Source of the DNA: Rhodococcus sp. H36-A4
GTDB lineage: Bacteria; Actinomycetota; Actinomycetes; Mycobacteriales; Mycobacteriaceae
Direction of reading: 5' to 3'
DNA: 64,000 bases
Assembly (NCBI RefSeq): GCF_027158005.1
Contig: NZ_JAPVLQ010000002.1
Span: 372,001-436,000 of the forward strand
Under the pieces are notes generated by a model. The model was not told the origin of the DNA, searched no databases, and saw only the letters and a list, made by a program, of their open reading frames with translations. Position 1 is the stretch's first letter; every line of letters starts with the position of its first letter. A program made the position numbers and the translations under genes. This document shows positions 42,629 through 51,087 of the stretch, in pieces.

Positions 42629-43579
42629 CTACGCGGACACGGCAGCCGACGTCGCGTCGAGCCGGGCAAGCTCGGCGGGCGACAAGGTCAGCGTCGGGGC
42701 GGCCATCAGTGCCGGCAGCTGAGAAATCGTGCTCGCACTCGCGATCGGCGCAGTGACTTTCGGCTGATGCAGCAGCCACGCGAGCGCGACGGTGGCGATC
42801 TCTTCCTCGTGAGCCTCAGCGATCTCGCTCAGTGCATCGACGACGTCGAGTCCCTTGTCGGTGAAGTAGCCCTTCGCGAGCCGCTTCCGGGGTTGGTCAC
42901 CTTCCAGATCCTTGCGCACGCGATATTTTCCGGTCAGGAACCCTGACGCCAACGAGAAGTACGGAAAGACCCCGAGGTTGTTATCGGCGGCGAGTGGGGC
43001 AAGGTCGGATTCGTACGCGGCCCTGGTAACCAGGTTGTAATGCGGCTGCAGAGCGATCGGTGCTGCGAAATTATTCTCGCGTGCGACCTTCAACCACTCC
43101 TCGACGCGATCGGCCGAAAAATTGGAGATCGCGACGTACCGAACCTTGCCCTCTTCGATCAGCGAATCGAACGCTGCGAGCGTGTCGACGAGTGGAGCAT
43201 CGCCGGAATCGGTATGGGCGAAGTAGACGTCGATGTGATCGCTCTGCAACCGCTTCAACGACGCCTCGGCCGCGGCCGCGATGTTCTTCGGCGTCAGTCC
43301 CTTGAACTCGGGATGCTGGCTGACCTTGGTGGCGATGACGACGTCGTCACGGTTGCAACGGGCGGCGGTCCAGCTTCCGATGATGGTTTCGGATTCGCCA
43401 CCGGAGTTGCCGTCGACGAACGCGGAATATGAGTCGGCCGTGTCGATGAAATTCCCGCCACCGGCGGAGAACGCGTCGAGAATCTCGAAGGAGGCGCTTT
43501 CATCACTGGTCCAGCCGAAAGTATTGCCACCGAGAGCCAGTGGAAAGATGTCGAGGTTCGAATGTCCGATTGTTGCCAC
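42629..43579 (-). CDS. Aldo/keto reductase
   Basis: A 316-residue AKR of the YdhF/GSP69-like group. NFIDTADSYSAF holds the Asp and Tyr, VVIATKVSQH the Lys, and VYFAHTDSGDAP the His. 'KVTAPIASASTISQL' is the cofactor-binding segment. It starts at ATG 43579 behind a 246-bp gap that holds a striking palindrome (43714-43767). Confidence 0.88.
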   Translation of the reverse strand: MATIGHSNLDIFPLALGGNTFGWTSDESASFEILDAFSAGGGNFIDTADSYSAFVDGNSGGESETIIGSWTAARCNRDDVVIATKVSQHPEFKGLTPKNIAAAAEASLKRLQSDHIDVYFAHTDSGDAPLVDTLAAFDSLIEEGKVRYVAISNFSADRVEEWLKVARENNFAAPIALQPHYNLVTRAAYESDLAPLAADNNLGVFPYFSLASGFLTGKYRVRKDLEGDQPRKRLAKGYFTDKGLDVVDALSEIAEAHEEEIATVALAWLLHQPKVTAPIASASTISQLPALMAAPTLTLSPAELARLDATSAAVSA

Positions 43580-43713
43580 CGAGTACTCCTTCAGTCGTCC
43601 AGAACTAAACCGTGACGGGGAACATCGCCTCGGTGTCGGTTATTCCGCTCGAGCGGGCCGGCGCGGGTTGGGCGCAGCGGGGCGCGGGTGTGGAGCCGCT
43701 CGGGAAATTTACT

Positions 43714-43767
43714 CTCCGTGTTGGGATTCGAACCTCCTGCAGGGGGTTCGAATCCCAACAGGCGGAG
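43714..43767. repeat. Long near-perfect palindrome with tRNA T-arm-like arms
   Basis: A 16-bp perfect stem pairs TGTTGGGATTCGAACC (43719-43734) with GGTTCGAATCCCAACA (43745-43760). CTCCG (43714-43718) and CGGAG (43763-43767) extend it past a two-base bulge, and the ten-base loop contains the palindrome CCTGCAGG. GGTTCGAATCCC is the usual tRNA T-arm string, but no tRNA can be folded here. It lies between two minus-strand genes. A cruciform or protein site is possible. Confidence 0.7.
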
Positions 43768-43825
43768 CATTTGCGCAGGAACGTCCCAACGGAAAACGCG
43801 GCTACGAGCCACTGGGCGGCGGCCG

Positions 43826-44767
43826 TCAGTGGCCGGTGTGGTCCACCAGCGGCGTGCGGGGACCGAACTTCGGCTTGATGGCCTTGCCGCTCACTGCGAG
43901 AAGGCGCACCGCCCGAAATCTATGCGGCGCAAGAGGTTCGAGATACTCGACCATCGCGTCATCATCGAGGGGCCGTCCCAGCAGTGACCAGCCCACGACG
44001 GCGGCCAAATGATAATCACCCACCGACAACGCGTCGGGATCTCCGAACGCACGTTGCGCTACCTCGGCGGCGGTCCAGACGCCGACCCCCGGAATAGCCC
44101 GCAGTCGACGCGTCGCATCCGCCGCGGTCATCGTCGCCGTCTGCTCGAGCCTGCCGGCCGACTGCGCGCAGCGAACGATGGTCTTCGACCTGGCCGGATC
44201 GACATTCGCCAGATGAAACTCCCACGACGGGATCATCCGCCACACGTCCGCCGCGGGAGGCACGAACATCGGCCTGGGCGTCGGCCCGGGAGCGCGCTCG
44301 CCGAACTTGGTGACGAGTCGGCGCCACGACGCGAACGCGGAAACTCCATGCACACGCTGTTCCAGAATGGCAGGAACCAACGCTTCCATGACGAGGCCGG
44401 TACGGCCGAGCCGCAGGTGCGGAAAGTCCCGATGCGCTTGAATCAACGTCGGATGCTCGGGCCCGAAATCCGACGCGTCGTCGTCATTTCCCAGCAGTGC
44501 GGGGAGCATGCCCGTGAATTCTGCGGCGCCTGCCCCCCATGCCTCGCTTCGAACGCGGAACCGAGAAAGTTGCGTCAATCGATACGTGAGAAGGCCCGAC
44601 TTCAAGCGTGAGGTTCGCCACACCGAGCCCGCTGAATCGCGCTCGAAAGTGGGGTCGACTTTGCCTCGACGAAGCGGAGAGAGCGTCATCGCCACGTCCA
44701 TCGAGTGCTCCGAAACGAACTCGGTCACGACCGAGTTCGCGGCGGTGTGGAGATCGGACGACAACAT
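43826..44767 (-). CDS. AlkA-type DNA glycosylase (HhH-GPD)
   Basis: A 313-residue DNA-3-methyladenine glycosylase-like protein. The helix-hairpin-helix LRAIPGVGVWTAAEV and the catalytic Asp in SVGDYHL, together with FGDPDALSV, mark the HhH-GPD superfamily. The N-terminal part ('TLSPLRRGKVDPTFERDSAGSVWRTSRL') is the AlkA-like beta domain. It removes alkylated bases from DNA. It ends a run of three minus-strand genes and starts 19 bp after the YhdH-type reductase stop. Confidence 0.85.
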   Translation of the reverse strand: MLSSDLHTAANSVVTEFVSEHSMDVAMTLSPLRRGKVDPTFERDSAGSVWRTSRLKSGLLTYRLTQLSRFRVRSEAWGAGAAEFTGMLPALLGNDDDASDFGPEHPTLIQAHRDFPHLRLGRTGLVMEALVPAILEQRVHGVSAFASWRRLVTKFGERAPGPTPRPMFVPPAADVWRMIPSWEFHLANVDPARSKTIVRCAQSAGRLEQTATMTAADATRRLRAIPGVGVWTAAEVAQRAFGDPDALSVGDYHLAAVVGWSLLGRPLDDDAMVEYLEPLAPHRFRAVRLLAVSGKAIKPKFGPRTPLVDHTGH

Positions 44768-44786
44768 GTTCTGTCGAGCCTAGCGC

Positions 44787-45812
44787 TCAGAACCGACCGG
44801 CGACCGAAACGACGGTTCGGCCGGTGATCTGCCCTTCCCGGATCTTGTCGAGCGCGAACTGGACGTCGGTAACGGGAATCTCCGTCGTGAGCGCAGCGAG
44901 GTGTCGCGGACGCATATCGGACTCGAGTAGCTGCCAGATTGCCCGCCTACGCTCGATCGGCAACTGCACCGAGTCGATGCCGAGCAGTGCGATCCCGCGC
45001 AGGATGAACGGAAGCACAGTCGTCGGGAGGCTGGTTCCGCCGGTCAAACCGCTCGCAGCCACAGCGCCGCCGTAACGTGTCGTGCTCAGGAGATGGGCGA
45101 GCGTCGTGCCACCGACGCAGTCCACCCCTGCGGCCCACTCTGCACGCCCCAGCGGCCGTGGCTGCGCATCCGGATCTTCCGGAATTCGCCCCATCACCGT
45201 GGACGCACCGAGGCTGGTCAGCAATGCGGCCGCCTCTTTCTTTCCAGTCGATGCATGAACTTCGAATCCGGCTCCGGCCAACAGATCCACGCTGACAGTC
45301 CCCACGCCGCCGCTTGCGCCGGTCACCAGAACCGGGCCGTCCGACGGTGTGATGCCTCGGTCGAGCAGAGCCGAGACGGACAAAGCTGCCGTGAATCCAG
45401 CCGTTCCGATCGCGGCCGCGTCACGGGTGGACAATGCGGTCAGAGGCACGACCCAATCCGCCGGTACGCGAGCGAATTCGGAGTAGCCACCGTGTTGCGC
45501 GGTGCCGATGTCGTACCCGTGAGCGACCACGGATTGTCCGACAGTGAAGTCGCTGCTCGTGGAATCGACGACGGTTCCTGCGATATCGATTCCGGGAATG
45601 ATCGGATATTCGCGTACGACGCCACCTTTCGGAGTGATCGCCAAAGCGTCCTTGAAGTTGACGGACGAAAACTCCACAGCGATGGTGACAACACCCGATC
45701 GGTCGGCGTGCGTCGGTAGAAACGACTCGTCCACCCGTTCCGGAGCGAGCACGATCCCGTCGGATTCCCGGGCGACAAGAGCTTTGAACGAAGAGGGCAC
45801 GGAGTTGCTCAC
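44787..45812 (-). CDS. YhdH/YhfP-type quinone oxidoreductase (acryloyl-CoA reductase-like)
   Basis: A 341-residue zinc-free medium-chain reductase. 'VEFSSVNFKDALAITPKGGVVREYPIIPGIDIAGTVVDS' and 'VLVTGASGGVGTVSVDLLAGAGFEV' are diagnostic for the YhdH group, which includes acryloyl-CoA reductase AcuI. I use GTG 45812, with AAGGA upstream, in place of the longer frame. It is divergent from RNase HI. A role against acryloyl-type electrophiles is inferred from family only. Confidence 0.85.
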   Translation of the reverse strand: MSNSVPSSFKALVARESDGIVLAPERVDESFLPTHADRSGVVTIAVEFSSVNFKDALAITPKGGVVREYPIIPGIDIAGTVVDSTSSDFTVGQSVVAHGYDIGTAQHGGYSEFARVPADWVVPLTALSTRDAAAIGTAGFTAALSVSALLDRGITPSDGPVLVTGASGGVGTVSVDLLAGAGFEVHASTGKKEAAALLTSLGASTVMGRIPEDPDAQPRPLGRAEWAAGVDCVGGTTLAHLLSTTRYGGAVAASGLTGGTSLPTTVLPFILRGIALLGIDSVQLPIERRRAIWQLLESDMRPRHLAALTTEIPVTDVQFALDKIREGQITGRTVVSVAGRF

Positions 45813-45908
45813 AAGAGATAATCCTTCCGGTTTCGGTTGCGTACCGACCATATCCAATCCAGCGCGGCGCCTGTTGTTTGTCGGGGGACCGAAGTAGGGT
45901 CCTGTTTC

Positions 45909-46472
45909 GTGATCATTGTGAGTACGGATGGCTCGTGTCTGCGTAATCCGGGAGGCGCAATCGGGTGGGCTTGGGTCGATCACACCGGTCCCAGCAACTC
46001 CGGCGGCGAGCCGTCGGGAACCAATCAGATCGCCGAGTTACGGGCTCTCCTCGAAGCAATTCTCGCCCATCCCGGCGATGAGCCGTTGTCCATCGAGTCG
46101 GACTCCCAGTACGCCATCAAGTGCGCCTCCGAATGGCTTCCCGGGTGGAAGCGAAAAGGGTGGATAACCTCTTCCGGTTCCCCTGTCAGCAACATCGAAC
46201 TCATCAAGAGCATCGATGCCGCGATCGCCGAGCGCACCGGGCCGGTCCGGTTCCGTTGGGTGCGCGGACACGTTGGGAATCATTTCAACGAAGCCGCCGA
46301 CGCACTGGCCGGTGAAGCTGCGCGTGCCGTCGCCGCTTCCGGAGCAGTTGCAACGCCTGCGAAGGCTGCGCCTGCAATGGTCGCACCGAGCAAGCCGGTC
46401 AAGAGTAAGCCGGTTGCGAGCAAGCAAGCCAAGGTCGCACAACCTGCCGACGAGGTCGCGACCCTCTTCTAG
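45909..46472 (+). CDS. Ribonuclease HI with Lys/Ala/Pro-rich tail
   Basis: A 187-residue RNase HI. The active-site set is Asp7 (VSTDGSCLRNPG), Glu43 (QIAELRALLEA), Asp65 (ESDSQYAI) and Asp131 (NEAADALA); the His in GHVGN is also present. It cuts the RNA strand of RNA-DNA hybrids. Residues after about 145 form a basic Ala/Pro/Lys tail absent from E. coli RnhA. The start is GTG 45909. It ends two bases before the convergent MarR stop. Confidence 0.9.
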   Translation: MIIVSTDGSCLRNPGGAIGWAWVDHTGPSNSGGEPSGTNQIAELRALLEAILAHPGDEPLSIESDSQYAIKCASEWLPGWKRKGWITSSGSPVSNIELIKSIDAAIAERTGPVRFRWVRGHVGNHFNEAADALAGEAARAVAASGAVATPAKAAPAMVAPSKPVKSKPVASKQAKVAQPADEVATLF

Positions 46473-46473
46473 T

Positions 46474-46950
46474 TCACTCGCTGATGTCGACCTGCGCGAG
46501 TCTGAGTTTGGTGCACAGTCTTTCGAGAAGGGTCAGTTCTTCGTCGTCGAGTGCCTCGCCGACGTACCGTCGTATTCGGGCAGCGTGTTTGAGGCCGATG
46601 GACCGTTGTACCGCACGCCCCTCATCGGTGAGTGCGACGACAGTTCCGCGCTTGTCATCCGGATCCTGCTGTCTAGCTACATAACCCAACTTTTCGAGTC
46701 GCTCGCACATCCGGCTCAGCGAGGGTTGGCTGAGCAGGATTTCGTGATTCAGATCGTGCAGCCGAAGCCCCGATTCGGTGCACTTGCTCAACGTGAACAG
46801 GACGTCGTACTCGCGCAGGCTGATCGGATCCCAGATGTCGTCGGCGGTGAACCGACGCATCAGAGATACCTGGGAGCGAAACAAGGACTCCCAGGCATCG
46901 ACTGCCAGCTCGGTACTAGACGGAGACACTGACGGCATTCTTTTCCGCAA
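46474..46950 (-). CDS. MarR-family transcriptional regulator
   Basis: A 158-residue winged-helix regulator. SLREYDVLFTLSK, LLSQPSLSRMCERLEKLGYVARQQDPDDKRG and VVALTDEG are the MarR pattern, including the Asp-Arg wing. It overlaps the 3' end of the luciferase-like gene by 35 bp, so it probably regulates that operon and itself. No ligand can be named. Confidence 0.9.
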   Translation of the reverse strand: MRKRMPSVSPSSTELAVDAWESLFRSQVSLMRRFTADDIWDPISLREYDVLFTLSKCTESGLRLHDLNHEILLSQPSLSRMCERLEKLGYVARQQDPDDKRGTVVALTDEGRAVQRSIGLKHAARIRRYVGEALDDEELTLLERLCTKLRLAQVDISE

Positions 46951-48010
46951 GCATCGCCGAGTGCGTCGGCGGGTTCTCCGGCACTCCTTCGGGACGACGC
47001 GCAGCGAATTCCTTGCGCAGTGTCGGCACCACTTCCTCGCCGAGCAGGTCGAGCTGCTCGAGTACGGTCTTCAGCGGCAGCCCAGCGTGATCCATCAGGA
47101 ACAGCTGGCGTTGGTAGTCACCGAAGAAGTCTGCGAACGCCAATGTCTTCTCGATCACCTGCTGCGGTGAACCGACCGTCAGCGGGGTCTGCTCGGTGAA
47201 CTCCTCCATGGTCGGGCCGTGTCCGTAGACGGGCGCGTTGTCGAAGTAGGGCCGGAATTCGTTCACCGCATCCTGGCTGTTCTTCCTCATGAATGCCTGG
47301 CCACCGAGGCCGACGATCGCCTGGTCTGCGCGTCCGTGTCCGTAGTGCTCGTAGCGTTCGCGGTAAAGGTTGATGAGCGCAATGTAGTGCTCCTTCGACC
47401 AGAAGATGTTGTTCGCGAAGAATCCATCGCCGTGGTACGCGGCGATCTCGGCGATCTCCGGGCTTCGAATCGAACCGTGCCAGACGAACGGCGGGATGTC
47501 GTCGAGTGGGCGGGGCGTAGAGGTGAAGTTGTCGAGCGGGGTGCGGAAGTTGCCCTTCCAAGTGACGACATCTTCGGTCCACAGGCGTCGGAGCAGCTGG
47601 TAGTTCTCGAGTGCCAGCGGAATGCCCTGACGGATGTCCTGACCGAACCATGGATACACCGGTGCCGAGTTGCCGCGGCCCATGATGAGGTCGACGCGTC
47701 CTTCGGAGAGATGCTGAAGCATGGCGTAGTCCTCGGCGATCTTCACCGGGTCGTTGGTGGTGATCAGCGTCGTGGACGTGGAAAGAATCAGCTTCTCGGT
47801 CTGGGCAGCGATGTATCCGAGCATTGTCGTCGGTGAGGACGGTACGAATGGACGGTTGTGATGCTCGCCCGTCGCGAAGACATCGAGGCCGACCTCCTCG
47901 GCGTGCTTGGCGATGGTGACCATCGCTTTGATGCGCTCATGCTCGGTGGGTGCCTGCCCTGTGGTCGGGTCGACCGTGATGTCGCCGACGGTGAAGATTC
48001 CGAATTGCAT
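46916..48010 (-). CDS. Luciferase-like (LLM) flavin-dependent oxidoreductase
   Basis: A 364-residue flavin monooxygenase-like protein. 'HAEEVGLDVFATGEHHNRPFVPSSPTTMLGYIAAQTEKLILSTSTTLITTNDPVKIAEDYAMLQHLSEGR' is the LLM core, and GRGNSAPVYPWFGQD follows. ATG 48010 has AGGAG six bases upstream. It is the first gene of a two-gene operon with MarR. It may use F420 or FMN; the sequence does not decide. The substrate is unknown. Confidence 0.87.
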   Translation of the reverse strand: MQFGIFTVGDITVDPTTGQAPTEHERIKAMVTIAKHAEEVGLDVFATGEHHNRPFVPSSPTTMLGYIAAQTEKLILSTSTTLITTNDPVKIAEDYAMLQHLSEGRVDLIMGRGNSAPVYPWFGQDIRQGIPLALENYQLLRRLWTEDVVTWKGNFRTPLDNFTSTPRPLDDIPPFVWHGSIRSPEIAEIAAYHGDGFFANNIFWSKEHYIALINLYRERYEHYGHGRADQAIVGLGGQAFMRKNSQDAVNEFRPYFDNAPVYGHGPTMEEFTEQTPLTVGSPQQVIEKTLAFADFFGDYQRQLFLMDHAGLPLKTVLEQLDLLGEEVVPTLRKEFAARRPEGVPENPPTHSAMLAEKNAVSVSV

Positions 48011-48313
48011 GTCTGCTCCTAGCACCGAGTTGTCGAAACGAAAGTTCATGCGTTTGCATTGACTTCTACGGTAACCAGATACCCGTGAGGACTATTCCGT
48101 TCGCCAGGGAAAAGAAATTTTCAACCCTGACCCATCCGCCTTCCCACCTGCGGCGAATGAAAAATGAGACACCCGCTGCTGCTGTCGCCCCCGACCGCCG
48201 TCGGTAGTGGGTGTCTCACTTACTTTGTTCAGTTGACCTCACTCGACTGGCCAACTGCCGTCGCAGAGAGTGGGCCGGCCCGGTCGTGCAAGGGCCAATC
48301 TGTCGCCCAGAGT
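48011..48313. other. Non-coding gap with hairpin repeat copy 1
   Basis: 303 bp between the luciferase-like start and the PrsW stop, both on the minus strand. It holds hairpin repeat copy 1 (48150-48226) and must hold the promoter of the luciferase-like gene. I see no open frame with coding character. No plus-strand gene lies before the hairpin, so a short RNA from this strand is possible. Confidence 0.5.
48150..48226 (+). repeat. 77-nt hairpin repeat, copy 1
   Basis: Matches copy 2 (51011-51087) at 73 of 77 positions without gaps. It folds as a 16-bp stem, GAGACACCCGCTGCTG against CGGTAGTGGGTGTCTC, with G-U pairs at three places, followed by ACTTACTTT. The differences from copy 2 within the stem keep pairing only when read as plus-strand RNA. 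It is in the same orientation as copy 2. Confidence 0.8.
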
Positions 48314-49420
48314 TTACTTCTGGTCTGTCCGCTGGTTGCGGGGAACGCCCCACTGCTTGATTTGAGGTCGCCAGTGCGCTGAGTTCGCGGCCAGCGCAGT
48401 CGGTGGTGTGAGCTCGCGCGCGAAGTGTCGCAGCACCAAGAACAGCCCCACCGCATAAAGCGCCGAGAGCGCATTGCCCAAGAGGAGCGTCTGGATCACC
48501 TCGCCCATTGGGCCATAGTCGACCGGGGCATCCGATCCCCCGGCACCGACTCCATCTTGCAAAGAGTGCAGCGCCGCGGCCAATGCCCAGCCGCCCAGTC
48601 CAGCGATGGTGAACAGGTGAGTGGATCGATAGGCCGCCAGCCAAATTATCGCGGCCGCTATTGCCGTGAACAGGGGATGCGCGATCTCGGTAAGGGGGCG
48701 GATCCCCGACATCACTAGATGGACATGCTCGCCCGAAGGCAAGATGTAGAAAACTCCCTCGATGATCCCGAGCGTGGCGCCGCTGATCAACACCATGAGC
48801 ATTCCCGCGCGGGGGTCACGGAAACGGTCCCCGGCAATCTTCCACAGCAATAAAGGAACCAGTAGTTTGGCTGACTCCTCCACCAGTCCGGTAAGCCACA
48901 TCTGGTCCGACAAGGGCATTTTTGCAAGCGGCTCGAGCCAACTCTGTACAACCGCAGAGATGCCGAATCCGACTAGACCTGAGATGACACCGGCTATGGC
49001 GATCGACCGAAGGTTGGGTAGCTCTGAGAAACGCAAGTGACGTTCGAATATCAGGAGGAAGCCGTACATGCTGATGATCAGTCCGAGAGCGACGAGCACC
49101 AGCCACCATTTGTTCTCCGAGCTTTGAATGGTACCGATGATCCCGCCGCAGACCGTGATCAGCCAACCCAGAATGAACAGCCGGAACCAGGTTTGGGAGA
49201 GGAATCCGAACAAGTGCCGAGTTGGTAACGGTGGTGGGACCGCGTGAGGATCCGGGTGGGTTGCTCCAGTCCAAGCCCGGCCATCCCATTCGCCGGCGAC
49301 CCCGGAGCGTGTCGTTGGATACCAGGGGGGCGTGACTGCTTCGACCCTTACCGGCGAAGTGCCATGGCTATTTATCTCGTTCAACGAACTCTCCCGTCGG
49401 CGCGGCGAGTTACCTGTCAT
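48314..49420 (-). CDS. PrsW-family intramembrane metalloprotease with DUF2510-like N-terminus
   Basis: A 368-residue membrane protein. Residues 31-56 (PPWYPTTRSGVAGEWDGRAW) resemble the DUF2510 motif. About nine helices follow. The protease residues are EESAK (181-185), Glu221 in EGVFY, His248 in HPLFTA and His285/Asp289 in HSLQD. PrsW cuts membrane anti-sigma factors in Bacillus. No sigma/anti-sigma pair is nearby. The C-terminus is basic and cytoplasmic. It lies inside the block bounded by the 77-nt repeats. Confidence 0.88.
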   Translation of the reverse strand: MTGNSPRRRESSLNEINSHGTSPVRVEAVTPPWYPTTRSGVAGEWDGRAWTGATHPDPHAVPPPLPTRHLFGFLSQTWFRLFILGWLITVCGGIIGTIQSSENKWWLVLVALGLIISMYGFLLIFERHLRFSELPNLRSIAIAGVISGLVGFGISAVVQSWLEPLAKMPLSDQMWLTGLVEESAKLLVPLLLWKIAGDRFRDPRAGMLMVLISGATLGIIEGVFYILPSGEHVHLVMSGIRPLTEIAHPLFTAIAAAIIWLAAYRSTHLFTIAGLGGWALAAALHSLQDGVGAGGSDAPVDYGPMGEVIQTLLLGNALSALYAVGLFLVLRHFARELTPPTALAANSAHWRPQIKQWGVPRNQRTDQK

Positions 49421-49818
49421 CTCGCCTCGAGAATAAGGATACGGATGGAGGTACCCATGGCCGGGGACTGCAGCAAGATGGATCCTCGAACGTGGTCAGG
49501 GCCGAAGAGGTGCATGACATGGCGGGCAAGTGCGGCAACGGGCGTCCGGTATCCGCGCAAAGAAAAAACTGGAAGTACCCGCTGACGGTTTAGCGAAAGC
49601 ATGTCGTGGGTACTGATGTAATTCTTAATTGTAAAAGTCCTATCGAATCTGTCGCTCGAGACAGTCGAATACGGGGACCGGATGGTATCTGCGCGGGGTA
49701 CGAACGACTTTTGCTTCAAGACTTCTGAGTAAAAAATGAATACTTCGTCTCTTTTTTTCCCGCGGAGTGGGATATCTTTTCAGAAAGGTCCCTCGATACC
49801 TAAGTGAAGGCAGTGGTC
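49421..49818. other. AT-richer non-coding gap
   Basis: 398 bp between the divergent PrsW and lipoprotein genes. It is visibly poorer in GC than its surroundings, with runs such as taattcttaattgtaaaag near 49620 and a T8-type run near 49750. It should carry both promoters. A 100-codon minus-strand frame starting at a TTG (49719) overlaps PrsW and has no family resemblance, so I do not call it. The base composition hints at acquired DNA. Confidence 0.5.
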
Positions 49819-50346
49819 ATGAAAAAAATATTTGTGCTGGGGTTGGCGTTTACGGCAGCGACGTTAATCGCTTCGTGTTCGAACGATGCGAGTAGTCCGA
49901 GCACCTCGACGTCGAGCGTGACATCTACCTCCGCGACATCCTCGACCCCCACCCCCTCGAAGTCGGCGGCTCCGGCGTCTCCGGCGGCCCCGGCGGCTCC
50001 GGCGGCCCCGGCCGCTCCGGCGGTTCCGGCGGCCCCTGCGGCCCCGGTAGTTCCGGCGCCAGGAGTGCAGGGTGCCGACGGATCGACAGGCAATCAACTT
50101 TCCGCGGGTTACTGCGCACAGAACGAAGACCCGGGCTGCCCAGCAGGAAGCTACGTCGGCCCGAATGCAATTCCCAATCCCGACGGAACCGATTCCTATG
50201 TTCCTTGTGAGGGCACAATCTGTACCAACCCGGACCAGGGGGCAAATACCGATCCCAATGGGCCTCCCGCGCCAGGATTGCCCGGGAGCGACACCGACAA
50301 CTGCGACGGCACTATCTGCACCAATCCCAACAACGGGGGCAATTGA
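49819..50346 (+). CDS. Lipoprotein with Ala-Pro repeat stalk and Cys-rich C-terminus
   Basis: A 175-residue exported protein. MKKIFVLGLAFTAATLIASC ends in a lipobox, so Cys20 is the lipidated residue. A Ser/Thr-rich segment (22-48) is followed by a stalk of PAAP repeats (about 49-82) that could span the cell wall. The C-terminal part has six Cys and a repeated motif, CEGTICTNPDQG and CDGTICTNPNNG. I know no family. GAAGG precedes the ATG at 49819. A hairpin follows the stop. Confidence 0.7.
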   Translation: MKKIFVLGLAFTAATLIASCSNDASSPSTSTSSVTSTSATSSTPTPSKSAAPASPAAPAAPAAPAAPAVPAAPAAPVVPAPGVQGADGSTGNQLSAGYCAQNEDPGCPAGSYVGPNAIPNPDGTDSYVPCEGTICTNPDQGANTDPNGPPAPGLPGSDTDNCDGTICTNPNNGGN

Positions 50347-50359
50347 GCTTGCCTCCACC

Positions 50360-50398
50360 GTGGCGTGGCCACCGTCTTCGGGACGGCGGTCACGCCAC
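50360..50398 (+). terminator. Probable terminator hairpin after the lipoprotein gene
   Basis: GTGGCGTG (50360-50367) pairs with CACGCCAC (50391-50398) and the inner CCACCGTC with GACGGCGG, around a TTCGG loop, starting 13 nt after the stop. The T run after it is weak, so termination may be partial. Confidence 0.6.
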
Positions 50399-50460
50399 AC
50401 TGCTTTGTTGATTTCAGTAGGGACGCCGAGTCCCGATAACCACCAGAGAACGGAGTTTTG

Positions 50461-50889
50461 ATGAATGTTGAACGTCGTACCGCCGCATCGAACCCGGATA
50501 CTGTCCGATACTCGTTCATCTGCTGGGTTGTAGTCACAGTGGTTGGGATCATCGGTGGCATCGCTGTCCTGATCGGACCGGGCGCTGCCGCACTGAGCGG
50601 TATCAGCGAAGCTGACGGAATGTCTACTGGTGCTCTGGCTGGCGGTGGCATCATCGCCATTGTTCTCGCCTTGATCCAGCTTTGGCTGGCATTCAGAATG
50701 CGCGCCGGGCGCAACTGGGCGCGTATCGTCTTGACGATCGTGGGCGTCGCTTACTTACTGAGCGTGTTCTCCGGCGGCGGAGTTGCAGGCATCTTCAACT
50801 GGATTTACCTGGTGGTCTTCGTTGCCGCTGTTGTGTTGATGTTCGTTCCGGCCAGCGGCGCATTCTTCAGATCTCGCACTCGGACGTAA
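50461..50889 (+). CDS. Small membrane protein, four helices
   Basis: A 142-residue protein with helices at about 22-42, 62-80, 88-105 and 112-132. 'IIAIVLALIQLWLAFRMRAGRNWARIVLTIVGVAYLLS' is common to small actinobacterial membrane proteins of unknown role. GGAG is six bases before the ATG at 50461. It follows the lipoprotein by 114 bp and ends before repeat copy 2, which may be its terminator. Confidence 0.75.
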   Translation: MNVERRTAASNPDTVRYSFICWVVVTVVGIIGGIAVLIGPGAAALSGISEADGMSTGALAGGGIIAIVLALIQLWLAFRMRAGRNWARIVLTIVGVAYLLSVFSGGGVAGIFNWIYLVVFVAAVVLMFVPASGAFFRSRTRT

Positions 50890-51010
50890 CTCCGAGACGT
50901 TAAAGAGACCGGCCCGATACCGTCCTGGAGAGAGTGCAGCGCCACAGTCGGTATCTGCCACCGTGTTCTCCGAAACTGTGTCGTCAGATTACCCATCCAC
51001 CCTTCGACCG

Positions 51011-51087
51011 GCGGCGAATGAACAATGAGACACCCGCTGCTGCTGTCGCCCCCGACCGCCGTCAGCAGTGGGTGTCTCTCTTACTTT
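51011..51087 (+). repeat. 77-nt hairpin repeat, copy 2
   Basis: The stem is GAGACACCCGCTGCTG against CAGCAGTGGGTGTCTC with one G-U pair, followed by TCTTACTTT. It lies 122 nt after the stop of the plus-strand membrane protein and would end its transcript. Its distal part (51062-51087) also encodes the last residues and stop of the minus-strand AFG1-like gene. Confidence 0.8.

Noticed and set aside
43714..43767. tRNA gene at the T-arm-like sequence
   Set aside because: No acceptor, D-arm or anticodon stem can be folded on either strand.
43591..43987. Small frames around the long palindrome
   Set aside because: Their products repeat LLGFEPPAGGSNPN-like strings created by the palindrome and have no homology features.
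49417..49719. 100-codon minus-strand frame before PrsW
   Set aside because: TTG start, weak ribosome-binding site, overlaps the PrsW start, no recognisable domain.
49960..50060. CRISPR-like short repeats
   Set aside because: The repeats are in-frame Ala-Pro codons of the lipoprotein stalk, with no spacers.
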